64,000 nt of DNA from Deltaproteobacteria bacterium (lineage in GTDB: Bacteria > Desulfobacterota > Desulfobacteria > Desulfobacterales > SpSt-501). The notes beneath the pieces were generated by a model, which ran no database searches, was not told the origin of the DNA, and saw nothing but the letters and a program-made list of their open reading frames with translations. Positions 33,913 through 43,674 of this stretch are shown here, piece by piece (positions within the stretch are counted from its first letter, which is position 1; each line of letters begins with the position of its first letter). The position numbers and the translations under genes were made by a program. The DNA is taken from NCBI GenBank assembly GCA_016219005.1, contig JACRCN010000068.1, positions 32,246-96,245 on the forward strand. Direction: 5' to 3'.

Positions 33913-35973
33913 ATGACACCGCACGATATCCTCCGAAAATACTACGGCTACCGCTCCTTCCGCACCCATCAGCTGGACATCATCGAAAGCGTGATTCGCG
34001 GGCAGGACGCGTTCGTGCTGATGCCGACCGGCAGCGGCAAGTCCATCTGCTACCAGATTCCGGCCGTCCTGCGCGCGGGTGTGGGACTGGTTATCTCACC
34101 CCTGATCGCGCTGATGCAGGACCAGGTCCAGGCCCTGCGGCAAAACGGCCTGCGCGCCGACTTCCTGAACTCCAGCCTCTCCGCGAATGAGGCTGCCAGC
34201 GTCGAAAGGCGGGTGGTCTCCGGTGCCGTCGACGTTTTATATGTCGCCCCGGAGCGCCTGCTGTCCGAAAGCTTTCAACGGCTGCTCCAGAAAATCCCCA
34301 TTGCCCTGTTCGCGATCGACGAGGCGCACTGTGTGTCGCAGTGGGGGCACGATTTCCGGCCGGAGTATCTGCGCATTGCGGACGTGACGAAGCGATTCGG
34401 AGGTGTCCCCAAAATCGCCCTGACGGCCACGGCAGACGCGCACACCCGCCGGGACATCATGGAGAAACTCGAGCTGTCGCAGGCCGCTCAATTTGTATCC
34501 AGCTTTGACCGGCCCAACATCCGCTACCGGGTACAGCTGAAAAACAACGGCAAAAAGCAGTTGTATGCATTCATACGGGAAGAGCACCCGGGGGAGTCCG
34601 GAATCGTCTACGTCCGGACACGCAAGCGGGCCGATGCGGTCGCGTCCTGGCTGACCACCCAAGGGGTCGACGCTGCTTCCTACCACGCCGGTCTGGAGCA
34701 GCCGGTGCGCCTGGAGCGGCAGCGGCGCTTTCTGAGGGAACCCGTGGTCATCGTGGCGACCATCGCCTTCGGCATGGGGATCGACAAACCCGACGTGAAA
34801 TTTGTTGCCCACCTGGACCTGCCGGCGAGCATGGAGGCCTACTATCAGGAAACGGGGCGGGCTGGTCGAGATGGAAAGCCCGCGGACGCGTGGATGGCGT
34901 ACTCGCTCGCGGATGTGGTGGCCATACGAATGCTGCTCGAAGGATCGGAGGGCAGCGAAGCCTTCAAACGCCTGCAGGCCAGGAAGCTGGATGCCCTGCT
35001 CGGCTACTGTGAAACGGTCGAGTGCCGGCGCCATGTTCTGCTAGGCTACTTCGGGGAAGCCTACCCGGCACCCTGCCCGAACTGCGACAACTGCCTGCAG
35101 GCGGTGGAAACCTGGGACGGGACGGTGGCCGCTCAAAAGGCGCTCTCCTGCGTGTATCGAACCGGGCAGCGTTTCGGGGCCGCCCATCTGACCGACATCC
35201 TGGTCGGCAACGGCAGCGCGACCGTCCTGCGGCACGGTCATGACCGGATAAAAACCTTCGGCGCCGGGCAGGATCTGTCCCCCAGCGAGTGGCGTTCGGT
35301 GTTTCGGCAGTTGGCGGCAAACGGCTTGCTGACGGTCAATCTGGCGGAAATTTCGGGTTTTCGTCTCACGGAAAACAGCTGGCCGGTTCTCAAAGGGGCG
35401 CAGCTCGTCCGGTTCCGTAAAGACACTCAACCGCTGAAAGCCGCGAAGGCCGCCCGGGCGGCCTCCAGCCCCGTGGCCGACATCGGAGACGAGGGCACCC
35501 AGGTGCTTTTCGAAAGGTTGCGCCGCCTGAGGCTGGACATCGCACAGCGCCTGGGGGTGGCGCCCTATGTCGTATTCCACGACAAGACCCTGAAAGAGAT
35601 GGCCGTTATCAGGCCCTCCACTCCGGCCGAGTTGCTGGGGATCACCGGTGTCGGCGAACGAAAGGTGGAGTTGTACGGAGACCTTTTCCTCGGGGCGATG
35701 CAGGGGGTCGAAACTGAAGTTTCAGGAAATGACGCCCGCCGGATTGCCCCGGGTGGGCCATGGAGCAAGGCATCGCCGACTGAAGGCAAGCGGCCGGGTA
35801 CCGAGGCGGCAGGAAAGGAATTCAAGAACGCGTACAAGCCTTGGACCGAGAGCGAAGACTCTCTCCTGAAAGAAAAATTCGCTTCGGGTGCCGGTATCGA
35901 TGAGTTGGCCTCCGCGCTCGGCAGGGAAAAGGGAGCCATCCGTTCAAGGCTGAATAAGCTTAAGAATAACTGA
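33913..35973 (+). CDS. recQ: ATP-dependent DNA helicase RecQ with extra C-terminal SANT-like tail
   Basis: 686 aa. Walker A MPTGSGKSICYQIP, DEAH box IDEAHCVSQWGHDF and the helicase C domain (QETGRAGRDG) define RecQ. The zinc-binding Cys cluster (CETVECRRHVL then CPNCDNC) and RQC region follow, then an HRDC domain (~530-600). After a Ser/Gly/Pro-rich linker, residues ~640-686 (WTESEDSLLKEKFASGAGID) look like a Myb/SANT-type helix bundle not found in standard RecQ. It unwinds DNA 3'-5' in recombination and replication repair. It is encoded 30 bp after the NYN gene. Confidence 0.92.
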   Translation: MTPHDILRKYYGYRSFRTHQLDIIESVIRGQDAFVLMPTGSGKSICYQIPAVLRAGVGLVISPLIALMQDQVQALRQNGLRADFLNSSLSANEAASVERRVVSGAVDVLYVAPERLLSESFQRLLQKIPIALFAIDEAHCVSQWGHDFRPEYLRIADVTKRFGGVPKIALTATADAHTRRDIMEKLELSQAAQFVSSFDRPNIRYRVQLKNNGKKQLYAFIREEHPGESGIVYVRTRKRADAVASWLTTQGVDAASYHAGLEQPVRLERQRRFLREPVVIVATIAFGMGIDKPDVKFVAHLDLPASMEAYYQETGRAGRDGKPADAWMAYSLADVVAIRMLLEGSEGSEAFKRLQARKLDALLGYCETVECRRHVLLGYFGEAYPAPCPNCDNCLQAVETWDGTVAAQKALSCVYRTGQRFGAAHLTDILVGNGSATVLRHGHDRIKTFGAGQDLSPSEWRSVFRQLAANGLLTVNLAEISGFRLTENSWPVLKGAQLVRFRKDTQPLKAAKAARAASSPVADIGDEGTQVLFERLRRLRLDIAQRLGVAPYVVFHDKTLKEMAVIRPSTPAELLGITGVGERKVELYGDLFLGAMQGVETEVSGNDARRIAPGGPWSKASPTEGKRPGTEAAGKEFKNAYKPWTESEDSLLKEKFASGAGIDELASALGREKGAIRSRLNKLKNN

Positions 35974-36052
35974 GAGTTGTCATATTCCTCCGGTTTATAT
36001 CAAAATCGTCAGCGGTTTTAATCCTGCCCTTCAAGACTCCGGGAATCTGAGT

Positions 36053-36865
36053 CTAACCGCCTAATGTTTCCGCGGTGACGAGGCCGGCTTTGCGGCAGTT
36101 ATCCGTGTGATGATCCCGCATACCGGCGACCTCTGCAGCCCGTGGGAGATCTAAATTCAGAGCGGCGGCGCTGTCCTCGCGTTCGGCGCAGCGGGCGATG
36201 CGGTCGAGGTAGCGGAGGTCCTCGCTGGCAATGCGGCAGGCGTCAGCCGCGGATAGCACCGGCCCGTGGCCCGGGGTCACCGTGTCGATCTCGGGCGAGA
36301 TGAGGGTGAGTAGGCGCTTGAGGGTGCGGCGGTAGTCTGCCAGGTCGTCCACGAAGGGGATTTCGCAGGGCGAGAGGTAGTCACCCACCAGCAGGTGGTT
36401 CTCGGCGCGGATGGCCATGCAGTCCGGGGCGTGGCCGGGGATCAGAAACGTTTCGATGTCGAGATCGCCGACGTTGAACCAGCCGCCGTCGTCCAGCCCC
36501 CGCAGATCTTTCGGCCACGTATAATCCCAGGGCCGTTCGACGTACCACTGGGAGTCGAATTCCCGCGCCCTCGCCATGCCTTTGACCGCCAGTTCTCCGC
36601 CTTCAGCCACGGAGCGTGCCAGTACCGAACTGGTATACACCGGTACTGCAGGAAAAATCCCGTGCCCCACCACATGATCCCAGTGGCTGTGGGTGAAGAA
36701 GAGCGCCTCCACGGTCGCGCGTTTGGGGATGCGGGCGGCAATATCGGCCAGCTCCCGCGGGAAGTAGCCGGGGTCGACCACGAGGCAGCTGCGGCCGCTC
36801 AGGATGACGGTGCTTGTCATCTGCCAGATGCCGCTGAAAACAATGTCGACGTGGAGATCAGGCAC
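36053..36865 (-). CDS. MBL-fold metallo-hydrolase
   Basis: 270 aa. FFTHSHWDHVVGH provides the HxHxDH zinc motif; LIPGHAPDCMAI and LLVGDYLSP supply the following His and Asp ligands. Translation starts at GTG (36865) with AGGAGA upstream. Single-domain, no signal peptide, so a cytoplasmic thioester or lactone hydrolase is likely; the substrate is unknown. It is convergent with recQ and 49 bp downstream of a C-N hydrolase gene on the same strand. Confidence 0.88.
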   Translation of the reverse strand: MPDLHVDIVFSGIWQMTSTVILSGRSCLVVDPGYFPRELADIAARIPKRATVEALFFTHSHWDHVVGHGIFPAVPVYTSSVLARSVAEGGELAVKGMARAREFDSQWYVERPWDYTWPKDLRGLDDGGWFNVGDLDIETFLIPGHAPDCMAIRAENHLLVGDYLSPCEIPFVDDLADYRRTLKRLLTLISPEIDTVTPGHGPVLSAADACRIASEDLRYLDRIARCAEREDSAAALNLDLPRAAEVAGMRDHHTDNCRKAGLVTAETLGG

Positions 36866-36913
36866 CTTTTGTCTCCTACTGATCCACGGACCAGCATTCT
36901 ATCGAGGGGTTTT

Positions 36914-37708
36914 TCAAAGTGAATTGATCGGCCCAGTATAGAGCTCTGGTCGTCGTTCGGCAAGAATTGGATTGTTTGCACGAACGGCCGCGACGGTCGC
37001 GGGCTCGATGTCGGCGATAAGCAACTCCTCGTTCTTGCCGGCCCGGGCAAGTTCATGGCCGTCCGGGCCGACAATACCGCTCAGGCCGCAGTAGGCTATG
37101 TTTCCTTCTTTACCGCAGAGGTTGGCGCAGGCTACGTAAACCTGGCTTTCGTAGGCCCGTGCCGGCACCACCGTGCGGGCGACGAGACCGAAAGGCTCCA
37201 TCAGGGCCGTGGGCACCGCGATGAGATGCGCGCCGGCCAGCGCAAGCGTCTGCACCGCCTCGGGAAACTCCACATCATAGCAGATCAGGAAGCCGACCTT
37301 CAGGTCATCCAGCTCTGCTGTGACCAAGCGGTCGCCCGGCACAAATAGCTTTTTCTCCTCGCCGCCGTAAAGATGCGCCTTGCGGTAGTTGGCAAGCGGC
37401 CGGCCGTTGCGATCGATGAGCAGGGCCGAGTTGTAAACCGTATCCCCGTCCCGCTCCGGGTAGCCGTACAGAAGAGCGACTCCCGCCTTGCGGGCGATGG
37501 CGGCAGCCTTTTGGGAGGACGGCCCGGCCGCCGGCTCGGCCAGTTTGAACACGGCCGCACCGACATTATAACCGGTGAGGAACATCTCCGGGAAGATCAC
37601 CAGCCCAGCCCCCTGAGCCGAGGCCGCATCTGCGGTTTGGCACATGACTGCGAGGCTGCCTTCTATATGGCCTTGTTGGCTTTGCGTCTGAGAGATGGCG
37701 ATCCGCAT
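36914..37708 (-). CDS. Carbon-nitrogen hydrolase (nitrilase superfamily amidase)
   Basis: 264 aa. The Glu-Lys-Cys triad is visible: Glu in VIFPEMFLTG, Lys in NYRKAHLYG and Cys in GFLICYDVEFPE. The size and YGYPER motif fit the amidase branch that includes R-stereoselective amidases and omega-amidase relatives. Start chosen at 37708 (MRIAISQTQ), the family's natural N-terminus; an in-frame ATG at 37822 would add 38 unrelated residues. It is intact, unlike the nitrilase remnant at 31488-32042, and likely cotranscribed with the MBL hydrolase. Confidence 0.88.
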   Translation of the reverse strand: MRIAISQTQSQQGHIEGSLAVMCQTADAASAQGAGLVIFPEMFLTGYNVGAAVFKLAEPAAGPSSQKAAAIARKAGVALLYGYPERDGDTVYNSALLIDRNGRPLANYRKAHLYGGEEKKLFVPGDRLVTAELDDLKVGFLICYDVEFPEAVQTLALAGAHLIAVPTALMEPFGLVARTVVPARAYESQVYVACANLCGKEGNIAYCGLSGIVGPDGHELARAGKNEELLIADIEPATVAAVRANNPILAERRPELYTGPINSL

Positions 37709-37838
37709 AATAGGTGGCCCGTTTGCGAAATAGAAACTCGCTGAAAAGCGCCAGGTCCATCGGTTGGCAGGCATGCAGGCCAGAAAGCCTTGACCCTGAG
37801 CGCTTCCCTGCCTCCTCGTCATCGAGCTTGCCAGCGTT

Positions 37839-38237
37839 TCATCTTTTTATGCTGATCGCAGCTTGGCGGATTTTTTCGAGGAGTTCTGTAAACTCATAAG
37901 GCTTGGTGAGGTAATCATAAGCGCCGTGTTGAATTCCCTCGTTTGCGGATTTCTCCGAACCATGCCCTGTCAACATGATCACCGGCATGTTTGGGTCCAT
38001 AATTTTGAAAATCTTAAGCACCTCGATGCCGTCCATGTCCTCCATTTTGAGATCGAGGACGGCCACGTCGAACTGCTTTACACGCAGGGTCTGGATCCCC
38101 TGGGTTCCGGAAAACGCCATGGTAACCTCCATGTTGCGGCGGGTCAAGCGTTTGGCCATGACCGTGGTGAATCCGACTTCATCGTCCACCAAAAGTAGTC
38201 GCAGGCGCCCGGTTTCATCCTGTGTTGCCGAAACCAT
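37839..38237 (-). CDS. Single-domain response regulator
   Basis: 132 aa REC domain. LLVDDE (acidic pocket), AVLDLKMEDMDG (phospho-accepting Asp), LTGHGS (Thr) and YLTKPYE (Lys) are all present; there is no output domain. It is the last gene of a kinase-REC-REC set on the minus strand, 13 bp after the preceding REC gene, and probably acts in a phosphorelay or by protein contact. Confidence 0.92.
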   Translation of the reverse strand: MVSATQDETGRLRLLLVDDEVGFTTVMAKRLTRRNMEVTMAFSGTQGIQTLRVKQFDVAVLDLKMEDMDGIEVLKIFKIMDPNMPVIMLTGHGSEKSANEGIQHGAYDYLTKPYEFTELLEKIRQAAISIKR

Positions 38238-38250
38238 TCTGACCCGTTCC

Positions 38251-38682
38251 TCATGCGCGCCGCATGGTGATTTCCTTCAGGCGCGCTTGCATGATTTTCT
38301 CCTCGTGGCTGCGCTTTTTAGCCGCCGCCGCGGAGACCTTCGATACCAGCACGTCGATTTCGCAGGGCTTCATCAGGTAATCAAACGCGCCGAGCTTCAT
38401 GCCATCAATGGCGGATTCGACCGTGGCATGGCCGGTCAGCATGATGACTTCCACCAGCGGGATCTTTTTCTTGATTTCCCGCAGGGTCTCGATCCCGTCC
38501 ATGCCCGGCATTTTGACATCGAGAATCACCACTTCGATCGTCGTCTGCTCAGCGAGCCTATTCAAGGCCTCATCCCCGCTGTACGCCGGAATGATCTCCA
38601 GGTCGCGCTTGGTGAGACGTTTGGACAGCGCCTCCACAAAGGGGACCTCGTCATCGACAAAGAGTACCTTCGCTATGCTCAT
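38251..38682 (-). CDS. Single-domain response regulator
   Basis: 143 aa. LFVDDE, VVILDVKMPGMDG, LTGHAT and YLMKPCE identify an active REC domain, followed by a short basic helical tail (KKRSHEEKIMQARLKEIT) but no DNA-binding domain. ATG at 38682 follows GAAGGAG. It stands between the kinase at 38761 and the second REC gene, so both are candidate targets of that kinase. Confidence 0.92.
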   Translation of the reverse strand: MSIAKVLFVDDEVPFVEALSKRLTKRDLEIIPAYSGDEALNRLAEQTTIEVVILDVKMPGMDGIETLREIKKKIPLVEVIMLTGHATVESAIDGMKLGAFDYLMKPCEIDVLVSKVSAAAAKKRSHEEKIMQARLKEITMRRA

Positions 38683-38760
38683 CGTTTCGCTCCTTCTGGT
38701 AAAAAACACCGTGTGATGTCAGGCGAATTCACGCTATCATCCTCTTGAACCGCACCGATG

Positions 38761-40491
38761 TCAATCGCCTGCGGATACCGGAATATAGACCGAAAATGTG
38801 GTGCCGACGTCGACCGTGCTGGCGACCTCGATTCTTCCTCCCAGCTTATTGATGATGCCGTAGCAGATCGAGAGGCCCAAACCGGTGCCTTTGCCGACCG
38901 CCTTGGTGGTGAAGAAGGGGTCAAAGATGCGGTTTAGGTTCGCGGCCGGGATACCGCTGCCGGTATCGGTCACATCCACCACTGCAAAGCCTTTTTGCGC
39001 GCGGGTTGATAGGGTCAGCTTCCCCCCCTTATTTCCCATGGCGTCGATCGCGTTGTTGATCAGGTTCAAAAAAACCTGCTGTAGTTCGGAAACGGACACT
39101 CTGACCATCGGCAGCTCTTCCTCCAGCTCGGTTTTCACCTCCACCATGCTGAATTTCGTCCGCTGGGCGGAGAGCGCCACCAGATCCTCAATCAAGTAGT
39201 TGATCTGGATGTCCTGCGCCGTGGCGGCGGTTTTTCGCGCAAAGCTTAGGAGTTTGTGGGTGATGTCCTTGCAGCGCCGGCCCTGGGTTTGAATCTGCGC
39301 GAGCGCTCGCTTGAACTCCTCGAGGTTTTTGCCGTCCTGAAATTCCTTTTCCTCCAGCAGGTCCCCGATCCACCCCGCTTCCTCCACCATGATGGCCACC
39401 GGGTTGTTGATCTCATGCGCTACCCCGGCCGCAAGTTCACCGATGGAGGCCAGCTTCCCGGTCTCCACCACCTTCTGGCCCATGAGTTTGTTTTCCTCGT
39501 CGGCCTTGGCGGTCCGTATGACGATCATCCGCGACAGGGCAAAGGCCATGAGAAACACCGCGGCCGTGCCCAGCGTCATGATCACGGTGGCGATGAAAAA
39601 CGATTGGTCGAGATCGGCAAATGCATCCTCCGCGTTCTGCTGGTAGATCAGAAGCCAGTCACCGTTTTTCAGGAATGCCCCCGCATAGATTCCTTCCTGT
39701 CCAGAGCTGTCCTTTTTAAGAGCGATCCGAACATCGTCGCCGCCGGCGGACATGTTGTCCCAAAGAGCTTTGGCCAAGAGCGGGTTGGGGATATCGGCCG
39801 GCATAGGCCGTGCGCCCGGCGAGGTTTGAAGTTTCCCCTCCCGATTTAAAATATATGCAATACCGGTTCTGCCGATGCGGATATTGTTCACCAAGTCACT
39901 GAAGGCGACGAAGTCGATGGTGGCTCTCAGAATCCAGGGGGGGTGGCTGGCGGAGCTGTGGACGGCCACGATGAAATGCGGCAAACCGCGCAGTCCCAGA
40001 AAGACATCGCTGATGACAAAATCAATTTTGATTGCCGTGTGAAACCAATCCGCGTCGCCATAATGAGCCTTGGCCAGTTTAAATGGTCCCGCATACGCTT
40101 CCTGGTTGCCCTCGGCGTTGACGACACCCAGGTCCACAAACACACTGCCATATTCCTGCTGGAGCAAGTCGAGATTGCGTTGCAGGAAAGACTCATCCTT
40201 CAATCGCTCATGCCCGTTGCGGGCGGCCATGAGGCGGATGTCGGTCAAGCGCTCCTGCAGGAAATTGTCGATGTTCTGCTGGTGTTTCTGAACCAGCTCG
40301 CGCAGGTGGTCGTTGACCTTTTCGCGGTAGGAGTGACGGAATTGGAGATACAGGGTGCTGCTCACCACCACCATGGGGATTATGGAAACACTGATGATCG
40401 TCAGCACGATATTCCGGAGCAGGGACCGGTAGTAAGGGGTGCGAGTCAGATCCGGGGGCAGCAGCTTATGCAGAATGTCATCAAAGGGCAT
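38761..40491 (-). CDS. Sensor histidine kinase with periplasmic double-cache domain
   Basis: 576 aa. One membrane helix near residues 26-48 and a second near 310-330 frame a dCache_1 sensory domain ([27 protein letters not shown]). The DHp motif GVAHEINNP holds the phospho-His; the ATPase domain shows the N box ([11 protein letters not shown]), G1 DTGSGIP, F-box DPFFTTK and G2 [11 protein letters not shown]. The start is uncertain: no strong ribosome-binding site, and TTG at 40518 is an alternative. Downstream are two REC genes. Cache domains often bind small organic acids or amino acids. Confidence 0.9.
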   Translation of the reverse strand: MPFDDILHKLLPPDLTRTPYYRSLLRNIVLTIISVSIIPMVVVSSTLYLQFRHSYREKVNDHLRELVQKHQQNIDNFLQERLTDIRLMAARNGHERLKDESFLQRNLDLLQQEYGSVFVDLGVVNAEGNQEAYAGPFKLAKAHYGDADWFHTAIKIDFVISDVFLGLRGLPHFIVAVHSSASHPPWILRATIDFVAFSDLVNNIRIGRTGIAYILNREGKLQTSPGARPMPADIPNPLLAKALWDNMSAGGDDVRIALKKDSSGQEGIYAGAFLKNGDWLLIYQQNAEDAFADLDQSFFIATVIMTLGTAAVFLMAFALSRMIVIRTAKADEENKLMGQKVVETGKLASIGELAAGVAHEINNPVAIMVEEAGWIGDLLEEKEFQDGKNLEEFKRALAQIQTQGRRCKDITHKLLSFARKTAATAQDIQINYLIEDLVALSAQRTKFSMVEVKTELEEELPMVRVSVSELQQVFLNLINNAIDAMGNKGGKLTLSTRAQKGFAVVDVTDTGSGIPAANLNRIFDPFFTTKAVGKGTGLGLSICYGIINKLGGRIEVASTVDVGTTFSVYIPVSAGD

Positions 40492-40661
40492 ATTGGCAAA
40501 ACCCGCTATAAGCAGCAACTCGTCTTGGTCGGCTCATTCGCCGGCAGAACGCAGCCGTATGCTAACCCCATTATATGCTTTCAAGGAACTCTTCAACGAA
40601 GGCGTCCTCAGATGCACGTCTAAAAAGGGTGCATCTCCGTGAGACGGCAGGCGGCAGGTCT

Positions 40662-42083
40662 TCACGGTTGAATATCGATGGTCGGATAAATCCCCTTCTG
40701 CGCTCCGATCGGGTAGGGCTGGATGATGTTGTAGGCGATGTTCTGCCCTTTCTGGGCGTGTCCGCGCTTCTTCCGGCCGTCGAAATAAGCGCCGTTGGAT
40801 TCCAGGATATGGTCGATCCGGTTTTGAAATGCCGCGACGAATTGGGCGCCGGATCCGGCAAATTCCATGGTCCCGACGGTGGTCATGCGCGTGCTGGTTG
40901 CAAGGGTCGCCAGGGGGACGCTGTGATCCAGCAAATCTTTCTGGGTGGAGACGAACCCCCACACCAGATGCTTTGGAGGGATGGTAACCGGCTCTTTCAC
41001 GTCGATGATGGTGTGGGGCATGATGATGCTGCCCGGCCCGACGACGACAGGGGCGTCCGGCAGCCCATGGATGAAGGAGTTAAAGCCCACGAAGACGTTT
41101 TCAGCCAAGCGCGCATGGATCAGCTTGGCCCCGTGGGCCGTCACGTCGTTGCCCTCCAGATGCGAGTTGATGATGAAGCAGTTCTCCTGGGCGTTGGACC
41201 CTTTGCCAAGGCTCGAATTTTCGATGAATGCGCGCTGGGCGACCAGGACATTGGCGCCGATCCGGGTCTTGGGTTTGATGACCGCATACCGGCTGAGGGA
41301 TGCGGTTTTCGGCACGAAGCGGACCGGTGCCAAATGGACGACGTCGAACACGCGCCGAAAATCCCCCTTGCTGGCGTTGAGAAACTCCATGAACCGGCCT
41401 GCAGGAGGCCGACCGGGTTCAACACGGATGTATTCCGCAAGCGTTTCGGCTGGAAAGCGGTACCGGAAATCGAAGGCCCCCTCCTGGTTGAGCCAGATCT
41501 GACCGGGCTCGACCCGGTCGTGCCAGAGTTCCCCGACCTGCACATAGGCGAAGGCGCCGACGATGCAGCCGTGAAGGGTCGTCAGATCCACGGTGGCAAA
41601 GGCGCCGAGGAAGCTGCCTTCGAGCGGGGAGCCGTGGATGTTGGCAAAGGGGCAGGCGGCGGAGTTTTTCACCAGGAAGATTTCCGGGTTTTCTGGATCG
41701 TGCGACCGGTTGTGCACCAAGGTCTTAACGAGCAGGCTATCGGAGATTGAGATGATCTCATCCTGGTCCAGCGTCATCCTGACGCCGCGGAAGTGAAAGT
41801 CGTCTCCTTTGGCTCTAAGTTCGTCTCCCCGGATGTCGCTTTTGTAGAGCACGGACCCGTCGACTCGGCATTTGCCCAGAAAGTAGCTTCCAGCAAGGTT
41901 GGAAGCGCTGAAGTGGAAGCGCAGGGGATGCCGCCCGGTGACTCCATAAAAGGCATAAAACTGAGAAAGCTTGCGAAGGGGTACGCAGGGCCTCAGGAAA
42001 GGGCCGGCATCGAAATCCTGACCCCGCAGGTTGAGGTTGACACGCCGGATGACCCGTTCAAGGAGTTTTTCAAGTTTTTGCAT
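40662..42083 (-). CDS. Left-handed beta-helix protein, putative acyl/acetyltransferase fold
   Basis: 473 aa of unknown function. Repeating short hydrophobic turns with Val/Ile/Ala at every sixth position (for example RFVPKTASLSRYAVIKPKTR and IGANVLVAQRAFIENSSLG) indicate two runs of left-handed beta-helix. No signal peptide or membrane helix is seen. AAAAGGAG precedes the ATG. It lies between the DASS transporter and the histidine kinase genes. Hexapeptide-repeat enzymes usually transfer acyl groups or act as carbonic-anhydrase-like proteins, but no catalytic His can be assigned confidently. Fairly related proteins may exist in Desulfobacterota and Spirochaetes as uncharacterised families (DUF4954-like); this is from memory. 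Confidence 0.6.
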   Translation of the reverse strand: MQKLEKLLERVIRRVNLNLRGQDFDAGPFLRPCVPLRKLSQFYAFYGVTGRHPLRFHFSASNLAGSYFLGKCRVDGSVLYKSDIRGDELRAKGDDFHFRGVRMTLDQDEIISISDSLLVKTLVHNRSHDPENPEIFLVKNSAACPFANIHGSPLEGSFLGAFATVDLTTLHGCIVGAFAYVQVGELWHDRVEPGQIWLNQEGAFDFRYRFPAETLAEYIRVEPGRPPAGRFMEFLNASKGDFRRVFDVVHLAPVRFVPKTASLSRYAVIKPKTRIGANVLVAQRAFIENSSLGKGSNAQENCFIINSHLEGNDVTAHGAKLIHARLAENVFVGFNSFIHGLPDAPVVVGPGSIIMPHTIIDVKEPVTIPPKHLVWGFVSTQKDLLDHSVPLATLATSTRMTTVGTMEFAGSGAQFVAAFQNRIDHILESNGAYFDGRKKRGHAQKGQNIAYNIIQPYPIGAQKGIYPTIDIQP

Positions 42084-42122
42084 GGCGGGCGCACTCCTTT
42101 TAACTCTGCCTGCGCTGCAATC

Positions 42123-43601
42123 TTACTTCGCGATGGTGACCGGCATCCCCATGAGCGGCCACACCACCATGACGAAAACACCGAGAACCACCAGGAGAAT
42201 GACGCTGGCGATCATTCCATATGTGAAAAATTCTCCGGCCGTGAACTGTTTAGAGTCATAAGCAATGGCATTGGGAGCGGCCCCCACCAGGAGTACAAAC
42301 GGCATGCCGGCCGTGGCTAGCGCGGTGAACAGGATGACTTCCGGCGCCACTCCCAGATAGGGGGCGATGACGAGGGCCACGGGCAGGGATATGGCGATGG
42401 CCGCCACGTTCATGATGAAATTCGTCATCACCAGCACGAAGAACCCGATGCCCATGACAAAGATGAACCAGTTAGCCTTCTTGAACAGCACGAGCCAGTT
42501 CACGGCGAGCCACTTGGCGGCCTCGGTCTGCCACAGGCAGAACCCGATGCTCATGGCGCCGCCGAAGAGAAGGATGATGTTCCAGGGGATTTCTTCGAGA
42601 TCCTCTATGTCCAGGATATCAAGGATGAAGAAGAGCAGCGTTGAGATCAGGATGATCGCCGTTTTGTCGATGGCGCCCAGCGCTGGGATAAAGGAACGCA
42701 GGGACAGCACGGCTACGCAGAGCAGCACAATCGAGGCCGTCAGTATTTCTTGGCGCGAAAGCGGCCCCAGTTCGGCGTTCAGCTGTTTCGCCTTGGCCCG
42801 AAGGCCGGGGATGGTTTTTTTTTCCGGTCGCAAAAACAGCATGAAAAAGCCCCAAAGGAGAAATGCCATCAGCCAGCCGAGGGGCGCCATGTAATAGGTC
42901 AGATCGAAGAAAGTGATGCTTTTTCCAGCGATGTCCTTGAAAAATCCGACCGCGACCGCTCCGCGGGCGGCACCCAAAAGGGTGATGATGCTCCCGGCGC
43001 CGGCGACATAGGCCATGCCGATGAAAAGCGCCTTGCCGAACTTGGTTTTTTTATCGCTATCTCCATAAAGAGCGTAGATGGACATGAACAGCGGGAAAAC
43101 CGTAGCGGCCACGGCGGTGTGGGCCATGATGTGGGTGAGGGCAACCTCGACTAAAAAACAGCCGAGGAGGATCATGCTGGTTTTTTCGCCCACCACTGCG
43201 AGCATGGTGTATGCCATGCGCTTGGTCAGCCCGGTCTTGGTGAAAACAAGGCCGATCACCACGGAGGCAAAGATGAACAGGACCGAAGGGTCCATGAAGT
43301 CCTTGAACGCCTCCTCGGGGGTCCTGATCAGAAAGAGGGCCTGGAGCACGCCGATCGCGATGCTCGTGACGCCGATGGGGAGAACCTCGAACACCCACCA
43401 GGTCCCGGCCAGCATGAACACGGCCAGAGCGCCTTTGCCTTCGCGTGACAGGGTGAAGTGCTTCCCCATGGGGTCGACGGCGTCCGGCCAGGGCGGGGAG
43501 TAATAGAGGGCTATGAAGAGAAAAATTCCGAGAAAGAGAAAGATGATGCGTTTCCAATTGACGGGTGTTCTTTCGACGACCGCCCCGGCGTGATCGGACA
43601 T
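42123..43601 (-). CDS. DASS/SLC13-family anion:sodium symporter
   Basis: 492 aa with about eleven to twelve membrane helices. The SLC13 features are ALTHIMAHTAVAATVFPLF and FIMNVAAIAISLPVALVIAP, with the SNT-like sodium-site loops replaced by AHTA and NVAA variants. The family moves sulfate, di- or tricarboxylates into the cytoplasm with sodium. GGGGGAA precedes the ATG. It is placed directly after a CBS-domain gene and before the beta-helix and kinase genes, so transport and sensing may be coupled. Confidence 0.88.
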   Translation of the reverse strand: MSDHAGAVVERTPVNWKRIIFLFLGIFLFIALYYSPPWPDAVDPMGKHFTLSREGKGALAVFMLAGTWWVFEVLPIGVTSIAIGVLQALFLIRTPEEAFKDFMDPSVLFIFASVVIGLVFTKTGLTKRMAYTMLAVVGEKTSMILLGCFLVEVALTHIMAHTAVAATVFPLFMSIYALYGDSDKKTKFGKALFIGMAYVAGAGSIITLLGAARGAVAVGFFKDIAGKSITFFDLTYYMAPLGWLMAFLLWGFFMLFLRPEKKTIPGLRAKAKQLNAELGPLSRQEILTASIVLLCVAVLSLRSFIPALGAIDKTAIILISTLLFFILDILDIEDLEEIPWNIILLFGGAMSIGFCLWQTEAAKWLAVNWLVLFKKANWFIFVMGIGFFVLVMTNFIMNVAAIAISLPVALVIAPYLGVAPEVILFTALATAGMPFVLLVGAAPNAIAYDSKQFTAGEFFTYGMIASVILLVVLGVFVMVVWPLMGMPVTIAK

Positions 43602-43674
43602 AGATTCCCCCCTACTTTTTAAACTCTCCTATGGTGAGCAGAAGGACGTCACTGCATCAATTCACCGATCCGGC

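Noticed and set aside
36034..36054. Hairpin AGACTC/GAGTCT between recQ and the MBL gene as bidirectional terminator
   Set aside because: The stem is only 6 bp with a 9-nt loop, it overlaps the MBL stop region and there is no T-run on either side.
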